From contig DPAC01000174.1 in the NCBI GenBank assembly GCA_003517675.1, positions 1 through 21,256 of the forward strand: a stretch of DNA of 21,256 nucleotides, given 5' to 3'. The position numbers and the translations under genes were made by a program. This DNA comes from Porphyromonadaceae bacterium (GTDB taxonomy: Bacteria > Bacteroidota > Bacteroidia > Bacteroidales > Dysgonomonadaceae). The number at the start of each line of letters is the position of its first letter. The stretch's first letter is position 1. The notes under the pieces were generated by a model that saw only the letters and a program-made list of their open reading frames with translations, was not told the DNA's origin and searched no databases. This document shows positions 7,875 through 14,108 of the stretch, one piece after another.

Positions 7875-9413
7875 ATGAAAACAAAATATAGTTTATACCT
7901 TTTCATCGCCGCTCTACTGGCATCCTGTTCGCTCGATTATGAGCCGTTGGACACCTATTCCGACGTGACGGAGGGAATGCAGCAGGACAGTGTGACGGTG
8001 GTCTTCAAAGACAAGGCCGCCGTGGTATCGCACAGGCAAACGTTGCTGAACCTCTTCAGAAACGGACAGGAACACTGGTACCTCGACATGTTGCTGCTGG
8101 CTGAGGCACACTCCGACAACGCCTATGCTGGTGCACCCAACAACGAAACCACTCCCTTTGAGGTGAACTCGATTGAGGGCTCCAGCACGACGCTGAACCG
8201 TGACTGGAACATGCACATGGGGAACATAGCCCAGGCGAACAAGATGATCGTTTACGTGGACAGCGTGAAGGATAACACACTTACAGAAGCCGAGAGAAGA
8301 CAATATAAGGCGGAGGCGAAGATCTTGCGGGCCATGATCTATTTTGACATGGTGCGGATCTGGGCCAATGTGCCGCTGGTAACCACTGTCGCCGGCGATA
8401 TTACGGCGGAAACGATCGAGGATGTCTATCCTGCCTACTTCCCTGTTCAGTCGGATGCGCTTACCATCTACCAGCAGATCGAACAGGACCTGCTTGAGGG
8501 TCTCCAGTACGCACCTGCCAACAATGTGCAGGACAAGACGCAGATCACCAAATCGGTGGCACGGGCGCTGTTGGCAAAAGTGTATGCCGAGAAACCGTTG
8601 CGCGACTACGACAAGGTGATTCAGTATGCCGATGAGCTGGCTGCCGACGGCTTCGACCTGGAACCCGAATACGGCGATCTCTTCGACGTTGTGCTGACGG
8701 ATCCCAATGCGCCTCCCTCGCAGGCCAATAAGGCACTAGAGGCGAAGCTGAGGAACAGCCGGGAGACCATCTACGAGGCACAGTTCTTCCCGGGAAACAC
8801 CAACTGGGTGACCTGGATGTTCGGCCGCAAGCTCGACGACTGGTCTTTCTGGTTCGACTTCCTGAAGTGGATCACCCCCTCGCGCGACCTGATCCGCACT
8901 TTCAACAGCGAGTCCGGCGACAAGCGGTATGAACAAACCGTGGTGTTCTACGAGTGCGACTGGAACATGTACTACCCGGCAGATAACTATGCCTTCATGT
9001 ACAAATGCCGCAGCGGCTACAACAGCATCATCAAGCTACGCTATGCAGATATCCTGCTGTTGAAGGCCGAAGCGCTAATCGGAAAGGGTGATTACCCCGG
9101 TGCAGCACAAATCATCAACCGCACCCGCGCACGTGCCGGCCTGGGCAACCTGCCTGCATCGGCAGCATCAAGTAAGGAAGCCATCACAAAGGCCTATCTC
9201 AAGGAACGTCGCCTTGAACTGGCACTGGAAGGACAGCGCTGGTTCGACCTGGTGCGCCTTGACAAGGTGGAAGAGGTGATGAACGCGGTATTCGACAAGG
9301 ATGAAGGACGTCCCGCTCAGGTGATGCCCTATACCAGCCTATCTTACGTGTTGCCTATCCCTCAGGCAGTGATGGATCAAAATCCCAACCTGGTGCAGAA
9401 CCCGGGCTACTAA
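7875..9413 (+). CDS. SusD/RagB-family glycan-binding lipoprotein
   Basis: Surface lipoprotein that caps the SusC barrel and binds the incoming glycan. It has 512 residues. The signal peptide ends in the lipobox LLASC with the lipidated Cys at 18, followed by SLDYEP. Family hallmarks include the N-terminal SusD-like region with AEARILRAM-type TPR helices (AEAKILRAMIYFDMVRIW), ARALLAKVYAEKP, then YADILLLKAEALIGKGDYPG, the ERRLELALEGQRWFDLVRLD stretch and the usual C-terminus LPIPQAVMDQNPNLVQNPGY. It is 12 bp from the SusC-like gene, so the pair is cotranscribed and very probably forms one complex. There is no truncation or frameshift. Confidence 0.96.
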   Translation: MKTKYSLYLFIAALLASCSLDYEPLDTYSDVTEGMQQDSVTVVFKDKAAVVSHRQTLLNLFRNGQEHWYLDMLLLAEAHSDNAYAGAPNNETTPFEVNSIEGSSTTLNRDWNMHMGNIAQANKMIVYVDSVKDNTLTEAERRQYKAEAKILRAMIYFDMVRIWANVPLVTTVAGDITAETIEDVYPAYFPVQSDALTIYQQIEQDLLEGLQYAPANNVQDKTQITKSVARALLAKVYAEKPLRDYDKVIQYADELAADGFDLEPEYGDLFDVVLTDPNAPPSQANKALEAKLRNSRETIYEAQFFPGNTNWVTWMFGRKLDDWSFWFDFLKWITPSRDLIRTFNSESGDKRYEQTVVFYECDWNMYYPADNYAFMYKCRSGYNSIIKLRYADILLLKAEALIGKGDYPGAAQIINRTRARAGLGNLPASAASSKEAITKAYLKERRLELALEGQRWFDLVRLDKVEEVMNAVFDKDEGRPAQVMPYTSLSYVLPIPQAVMDQNPNLVQNPGY

Positions 9414-9446
9414 ACAAGTATGTCACACTTAATTCAGGAGATCACT

Positions 9447-10847
9447 ATGAATTTGAAAAATCAAATATTGCTCATGACAGGGCTCTTCACACTGCTGTTT
9501 ATCTCGTGCAACGATGATGAGTACGGTCCCAGAAAAGAGTCTACCCCGGTGATTGAATCGGCAGCGGTGACACCCGCCACCTTTACCTTCGGCGACTCCA
9601 TCATGCTGACGGCCATGATCACCGAACCGGCAACCAATCTCTCCGGCCTGGCCTACGAGATTGTTTCCGACAACAGAACGCTCGCATCTGATGTGATACC
9701 CATTGGCGGAACCTCGCACGATGTGGCTCAGGCGATCTTTGTACCTTTGCTGAGCGGCCAGGCCGATAACGCCGAGGTGCAGGTCAACCTGATTGCCCGG
9801 AACGTGCTCAAAGGTACGGCATCGCATCAGATCACCGGTCTTACCGGAAAACGGCCTGTTTACAACCTGCTCTACCTGGTCACCGATGGTGGCAGCGTGA
9901 CCACCCTGACACCTCTGCCGGGCGACAAGAACAGGTTTCACGCAGACGGGCTGACCTATGACACCTCTTTCAGCTACCGTATTGCCGAGAAGCTCAATGC
10001 CGACAACAGTATTGACTACTCAGGCGATGTCTATGGCAACGTGGGTGGGAAGATCGGGTTGATCGGCGAATCGGGAGAGTCGGCTTTCGCCTATGCTGCT
10101 TCCGCCGACTATACCAAAGAATTCCTGTTCGATAGCTATACCTTTAGCGTATCTACTACCGGAAGCACCCTCGGACCAGATGACCTGGCCCTGAGCAGAT
10201 TTTCGAGCAGCGACATCGGTGGCGAATTGTTTCGTGTGCTGGATACCACACTGGAGAAAGGCAAGAGCTACTCCTTGTTCGGCGACCTGGCCAATGCCCG
10301 CAACCTCTACAATCCGGATTTCTTTGAACGGACCGCTGCCAACAAAGTCACCTTCCTGGGTGAAACGGGTGAGTACGCCATCTACTACAACCCTGTCCGC
10401 AGGAACATCTTCGTGGGAGTGGACAACCCGGCCTATCCCGACTACCTGCTGGTGTGCGGATGGGGACTGGGTTACCCGACCCACGTCACTTCGGCAGAGA
10501 TTGCTGCCGTCTATCCCGGGAAAGGTAGAACCCATACCGACTGGGGCTTCGGCAACGTGTTGAGCTATGTGCTGATGCGCAGGATAGACGAGAACGTTTT
10601 CCAGGGTACCTTCTATACCCCGGGCGATCACGACCACTATGCCGGCTTCAAACCGTTCGAGAACACCGGATGGGGAAACGAGAAACAAGCGGGAAACTTT
10701 ACCTTCACCGGCGAGCAGATCATTCAGGGCGACAACAACTGGGATATCCCCAACGGGGAGAATGACCCGGTGGTGGAATCGGCCAACTACCGCTTTACCA
10801 TCAACCTGAACAACAACACGGTACACATCGAAAAAGTTACACTCTAG
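9447..10847 (+). CDS. SusE/F-like surface glycan-binding lipoprotein (first)
   Basis: Predicted outer-membrane lipoprotein that binds polysaccharide at the cell surface. The ATG at 9447 is chosen over one at 9420 because an AGGAG (9436-9440) lies six bases before it and the signal peptide then starts properly (MNLKNQILLM). The lipobox is LFISC with Cys at 21, giving 466 residues. The first about 100 mature residues look like an Ig-like beta-sandwich (TPATFTFGDSIMLTAMITEP). The rest is rich in Trp, Tyr, Gly and Asn, ending in a beta module with NNWDIPNGENDPVVES. I relate it to the DUF5016/DUF5121-type proteins next to GH30 genes in Bacteroides, without being able to run a search. It starts 33 bp after the SusD-like stop and 8 bp before the GH30 gene. 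The ligand is inferred. Confidence 0.78.
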   Translation: MNLKNQILLMTGLFTLLFISCNDDEYGPRKESTPVIESAAVTPATFTFGDSIMLTAMITEPATNLSGLAYEIVSDNRTLASDVIPIGGTSHDVAQAIFVPLLSGQADNAEVQVNLIARNVLKGTASHQITGLTGKRPVYNLLYLVTDGGSVTTLTPLPGDKNRFHADGLTYDTSFSYRIAEKLNADNSIDYSGDVYGNVGGKIGLIGESGESAFAYAASADYTKEFLFDSYTFSVSTTGSTLGPDDLALSRFSSSDIGGELFRVLDTTLEKGKSYSLFGDLANARNLYNPDFFERTAANKVTFLGETGEYAIYYNPVRRNIFVGVDNPAYPDYLLVCGWGLGYPTHVTSAEIAAVYPGKGRTHTDWGFGNVLSYVLMRRIDENVFQGTFYTPGDHDHYAGFKPFENTGWGNEKQAGNFTFTGEQIIQGDNNWDIPNGENDPVVESANYRFTINLNNNTVHIEKVTL

Positions 10848-10855
10848 TTTGAAAA

Positions 10856-12382
10856 ATGAATCATATGAAATTGAAATACAATTTGAAAGTGACATCCCTG
10901 CTGATCCTCTTGCTCCTGGGAGTTTCCTCCTGCAGTGACACGGATAAGAATGGAAACGGGGAGGAACTGCCACTTCCGGAAGAGCCTCAGACGGAGGATG
11001 TGACCATCTATGTAACCACCAACACCCGCTCGCAGGAGTTTAAAAAGCAGTTCGCCGCTTTCAGCAAACGGGACAACATGTCACCCACGACGCTTAGGCT
11101 GAACCCCGCTACACGCTACCAGACCATGGATGGCTTTGGTGCTGCCGTGACCGGCTCCTCTGCTTTCAACCTGATGCAGATGACGCAGGAGAACCGCACA
11201 AAATTCCTCAGAGAGACCTTCTCTGAAACCGAGGGGATGGGGCAAAGCTACATCCGCATCTCCATCGGCTGTTCTGACTTCTCGTTGAGTGAGTACACCT
11301 GCTGCGATCTGCCCGGCATTGAGAATTTTGCCCTCACAATGGAGGAGAACGATTATGTGATCCCCATCCTGAAGGAGATCCTGGCCATCAACCCGAACGT
11401 GAAGATCCTGGGATCACCCTGGACACCGCCTCGCTGGATGAAAGTGAACAACCTCACCGACCTTCAGCCGTTCAACTCCTGGACAAGCGGGCAGCTGAAC
11501 CCGGCTCACTACGGTGATTATGCAGACTACTTCGTGAAGTGGATCCGCGCTTTCGAGGCCGAGGGCATCAAGATCCATGCCGTGACTCCACAAAATGAAC
11601 CGCTGAACAGGGGCAACTCCGCCTCGCTCTACATGACCTGGCAAGAACAGCGCGACTTTGTGAAGAACGCGCTGGGACCCAAAATGGCGGCTGCAGGGGT
11701 GACAACGAAGATCTACATCTACGATCACAACTACAACTATGACAGCGACAAGCCGGAGAATGCCGATCAGGGACAGTACCCGTTGAAGATCTATGCCGAT
11801 AGCGAAGCGGCTGCTTTCATTGCCGGTGCTGCTTATCATAACTACGGCGGGAACAGGGAGGAGCTGAATCAGATCCATCAGTCGCGACCCGACAAAGAGC
11901 TTCTCTTCACCGAGACTTCCATCGGCACCTGGAACGATGGGCGGAACTTAGAAACCCGCCTGATCGATGATATGCGCGAGGTGGCGCTGGGCACGGTGAA
12001 TAATTGGTGCAAGGGAGTCATCGTCTGGAACCTGATGCTCGACACCGACCGGGGGCCCAACCGCGAGGGGGGCTGCCAGACCTGTTACGGGGCCGTTGAT
12101 ATCGATCGTACCAACTACAGCACCATCACCCGCAACTCGCATTACTTCATCGTGGGACATCTCTCGTCGGTGGTGAAGCCGGGAGCGGTGCGTATCGGTA
12201 CATCAGGTTTCTCGGAATCCGGCTTCTACCATGCGGCTTTTGAAAACAGCGACGGCACCTATGCCGTGGTACTGCTCAACAGTACCGCCTTGGCCAGGGT
12301 GATCACCCTCGACGACGGGAAGAATCACTTCGCCTACGAGGTTCCGGCCAAATCAGTGATCTCTTATCGGTGGAAAAAATAA
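10856..12382 (+). CDS. Glycoside hydrolase family 30 lipoprotein, probable endo-beta-1,6-glucanase
   Basis: Retaining glycosidase, predicted to be tethered by lipid to the outer membrane and to cut the PUL's target glycan. It has 508 residues. The lipobox ends at Cys 26 (GVSSC). GH30 landmarks are MDGFGAAVTGSSAFNL at 91-106, LGSPWTPPRWMK at 185-196, the acid/base Glu 248 in TPQNEPL, and the probable nucleophile Glu 353 in LFTETSIG. A short C-terminal beta domain ends at the stop. The pattern fits subfamily GH30_3, whose characterised Bacteroides thetaiotaomicron member (BT3312, in a yeast beta-1,6-glucan PUL) is an endo-beta-1,6-glucanase. Glucosylceramidase-like or other GH30 activities are not excluded. 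An ATG at 10865 is an equally possible start. It is the only carbohydrate-active enzyme in the locus. Confidence 0.88.
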   Translation: MNHMKLKYNLKVTSLLILLLLGVSSCSDTDKNGNGEELPLPEEPQTEDVTIYVTTNTRSQEFKKQFAAFSKRDNMSPTTLRLNPATRYQTMDGFGAAVTGSSAFNLMQMTQENRTKFLRETFSETEGMGQSYIRISIGCSDFSLSEYTCCDLPGIENFALTMEENDYVIPILKEILAINPNVKILGSPWTPPRWMKVNNLTDLQPFNSWTSGQLNPAHYGDYADYFVKWIRAFEAEGIKIHAVTPQNEPLNRGNSASLYMTWQEQRDFVKNALGPKMAAAGVTTKIYIYDHNYNYDSDKPENADQGQYPLKIYADSEAAAFIAGAAYHNYGGNREELNQIHQSRPDKELLFTETSIGTWNDGRNLETRLIDDMREVALGTVNNWCKGVIVWNLMLDTDRGPNREGGCQTCYGAVDIDRTNYSTITRNSHYFIVGHLSSVVKPGAVRIGTSGFSESGFYHAAFENSDGTYAVVLLNSTALARVITLDDGKNHFAYEVPAKSVISYRWKK

Positions 12383-12398
12383 ATAAAAATATGACAAC

Positions 12399-13736
12399 AT
12401 GAACACAATGAAGATAAAACAGTGGATGATCGCATGTGTGACTTCCGCGCTCTTGCTCTCCTGTTCCAATGATGTGTTGGAGCCTCAGCAGGAAGGGAAT
12501 CCCACCATGCAAATCGAAGAACAGTTTGCCAACGTGCATTTCGGAGATCTCCTGCCGTTCGAGGTGACAGCCCACGATGAGCTGCCCCTCTCCACGCTGA
12601 CGGCCATCCTCTATTACGGGGAGGAGGAGGTCTCCAGAACCACCATCCGCACGAAAGAGAACGGCACTTACACCGGCAACATCGAGGTACCCTTCATCAA
12701 AGGCACACCCGACGGTACGGCTACACTGGAGTTCATCCTCGTGAACACCACCATGAAGAGAGCATCCCAGACCTTCGAGGTGCCGGTATCGCTGGCTCCC
12801 TATCCTTACCTGATCCTGGTGACCGCTGATGCATCCTATCCGATGCTCCCCACCGGCCAACCAAACGAGTACGCAGCAACCGAAGCATTTCCTTCCACTG
12901 AGCTGCCGGCCTACATCAAAACACCGGTGGTGGATGAGAAGGGACGTGAATTGCTGTTTGGCTGGGATGAGGGTTCCGCTTCCGTGGCCGAAGGGAGCAA
13001 AAACGAAATCCCTTATGTGAGCCCGGTAGGAGGAACCTACAGCGTGACCTTCAACATGAGGAGCTTCGAAACGGGTCCCTTCTTCGAACTGCTGCTCAAC
13101 GGACAGAAGATGAGCATGGTGGACAAGGATAACTACCGGATAGACATCGATTTAACCCAGGGCGAAGAGATCACCATCGAAGGATTAACCGATTGGTGGG
13201 TCGACCCTGACTACTTCGTGGCGGAGGGCGACCAACTAACCTTCCTGCCCATCAGCGGGAGGTACCGCGTGACGGCTAACCTGGTTTACAACTGGCTGAG
13301 GGTGGAGGCAATGTCGGGTAGCAACTACGCTTCGCTGCAGCCTGATGGTACCGGCGCCCTATGGGTGATTGGCGACCAGGTGGGCAAACCCTCCTATACC
13401 GCCAATCATGTGGGTTGGACACCTCCCAACGGGCTTTGTATGGCTCCCGTGGGGAACAAGAAATACCAGATTACCTTTGTAGCAGGTGAGTCGGTGAACG
13501 CCGCCGAAATCAACTTCAAGTTCTTCCACCAGAAGGGCTGGGGAGGTGAATTTAGCAGCCAGAGCCTCACCACCGGCAGCGACATCGTCTTCATAGGTGA
13601 TGGTACCAACGGCCGTGATAACGGGAACCTGGGACTCGTGCCCGGCACCACACTCGAAACGGGAGCGACTTACGTCTTCACCATCGATCTCTCTGCCGGT
13701 GTGGACAAAGGGGTGCTCACCGTGGTGAAGAAATAA
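12399..13736 (+). CDS. SusE/F-like surface glycan-binding lipoprotein (second)
   Basis: Last gene of the PUL, 445 residues. The signal peptide ends in the lipobox ALLLSC with Cys at 22, so an outer-membrane lipoprotein is expected. An Ig-like N-terminal module (FGDLLPFEVTAHDE) is followed by beta-rich regions with many exposed aromatics: LTDWWVDPDYFV, NHVGWTPPNGL and FFHQKGWGGEF, the last two in a C-terminal SusE/F-like module (about 310-445). The layout parallels the lipoprotein upstream of the GH30 gene: Ig-like start, then a matching strand (LILVTADASYPMLP here, LLYLVTDGGSVTTL there), though overall identity is low. I think of DUF5125/DUF5121-type families, unverified. It starts 16 bp after the GH30 stop and an intrinsic terminator follows 26 bp after its own stop. 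An ATG at 12408 is a possible alternative start. Confidence 0.75.
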   Translation: MNTMKIKQWMIACVTSALLLSCSNDVLEPQQEGNPTMQIEEQFANVHFGDLLPFEVTAHDELPLSTLTAILYYGEEEVSRTTIRTKENGTYTGNIEVPFIKGTPDGTATLEFILVNTTMKRASQTFEVPVSLAPYPYLILVTADASYPMLPTGQPNEYAATEAFPSTELPAYIKTPVVDEKGRELLFGWDEGSASVAEGSKNEIPYVSPVGGTYSVTFNMRSFETGPFFELLLNGQKMSMVDKDNYRIDIDLTQGEEITIEGLTDWWVDPDYFVAEGDQLTFLPISGRYRVTANLVYNWLRVEAMSGSNYASLQPDGTGALWVIGDQVGKPSYTANHVGWTPPNGLCMAPVGNKKYQITFVAGESVNAAEINFKFFHQKGWGGEFSSQSLTTGSDIVFIGDGTNGRDNGNLGLVPGTTLETGATYVFTIDLSAGVDKGVLTVVKK

Positions 13737-13762
13737 ATGAAAGAACCACTTGGGTGATTCCG

Positions 13763-13794
13763 GGGCGAAGCCAACGCATGGCTTCGCCCTTTTT
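13763..13794 (+). terminator. Intrinsic terminator of the PUL
   Basis: GGGCGAAGCC (13763-13772), a 7-base loop and GGCTTCGCCC (13780-13789) form a perfect 10-bp GC-rich stem directly followed by five T's. It ends the operon and separates it from the converging tRNA gene. Confidence 0.93.
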
Positions 13795-13823
13795 CACTTG
13801 ATACCAAATGGTGATGATAGTGG

Positions 13824-13873
13824 AAAAAGGCACTTTGGATTTACCCAAACATACAGTGAAACAGGGTGCTTTG
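13824..13873 (-). terminator. Weak terminator-like structure downstream of the tRNA
   Basis: On the minus strand a 5-bp hairpin (TTTGG at 13849-13845, CCAAA at 13838-13834) sits inside a looser outer stem, in which AAAG/CTTT and CAC/GTG can pair around a bulged C. Five T's follow at 13828-13824. Position after the tRNA 3' end fits a terminator, but the stem is weak. Confidence 0.3.
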
Positions 13874-13881
13874 GAGAGGAG

Positions 13882-13955
13882 TAGCGAGAGGGGGGCATGA
13901 TCCCCCGACCTCGCGATTATGAATCGCGCGCTCTAACCAACTGAGCTATCTCGCC
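13882..13955 (-). tRNA. tRNA with CAU anticodon (elongator Met, or Ile2)
   Basis: A complete cloverleaf reads on the minus strand from 13955. The acceptor GGCGAGA pairs with TCTCGCT (with G1-U72 wobble), the D-arm is AGCTCAGTTGGTTAGAGC, the anticodon stem is CGCGA/TCGCG around TTCATAA with CAT at 13921-13919, the variable loop is AGGTC, and the T-stem is GGGGG/CCCCC. The anticodon stem lacks the three G:C pairs and the 1:72 mismatch of initiator tRNA, so this is elongator tRNA-Met or the lysidine-modified tRNA-Ile; sequence alone does not decide. The CCA end is not encoded (A73 is followed by CTCC). The T-loop is ATCATGC instead of TTCRANY: T54 and A58 are exchanged for A and T. Confidence 0.92.
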
Positions 13956-13995
13956 AACATATGTGAAAAAGGGAGTTGCTCCCCAATTCGAGGTG

Positions 13996-14026
13996 CAAAA
14001 GTAGCAACTCTTTTTCAATTCTGCAA
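13996..14026 (-). promoter_or_regulatory. Promoter of the tRNA gene
   Basis: On the minus strand TTG (14026-14024), a 20-bp spacer and TACTTTTG (14003-13996) fit the Bacteroidetes -33/-7 consensus. Initiation near 13989 would leave a leader of about 34 bases before the tRNA. The -7 box lies inside an 8-bp inverted repeat (13973-13980 with 14003-14010). Confidence 0.6.
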
Positions 14027-14032
14027 CTGCAA

Positions 14033-14065
14033 TTTGGGAAAAGTCGGGTAAATATTGTATTTTTG
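14033..14065 (+). promoter_or_regulatory. Promoter of mutS2
   Basis: TTTG (14033-14036), a 21-bp spacer and TATTTTTG (14058-14065) form a good Bacteroidetes promoter. Transcription would start near 14072, about 37 bases before the GTG start at 14109. Its -33 element is only 6 bp from that of the divergent tRNA promoter. Confidence 0.65.
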
Positions 14066-14108
14066 TTTTGCCATTGATTGGAATACAATTATTAGCAACG
14101 AGTACAAC

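Noticed and set aside
10020..10973. Open frame of 317 codons on the minus strand
   Set aside because: It is antisense to the first SusE/F-like gene and runs into the GH30 start. There is no recognisable domain and its composition is explained by the sense codons.
13795..13881. Attachment site of an integrated element at the tRNA 3' end
   Set aside because: The tRNA 3' end faces the PUL, which invited the idea of integration. No second copy of the tRNA 3' sequence and no integrase was seen in the window.
13966..13983. Minus-strand intrinsic terminator (GGGAG/CTCCC followed by T5) in the tRNA leader
   Set aside because: It would end transcription within about 25 bases of the predicted start and before the tRNA itself. 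The stem is only 5 bp, so a processing or chance structure is likelier.
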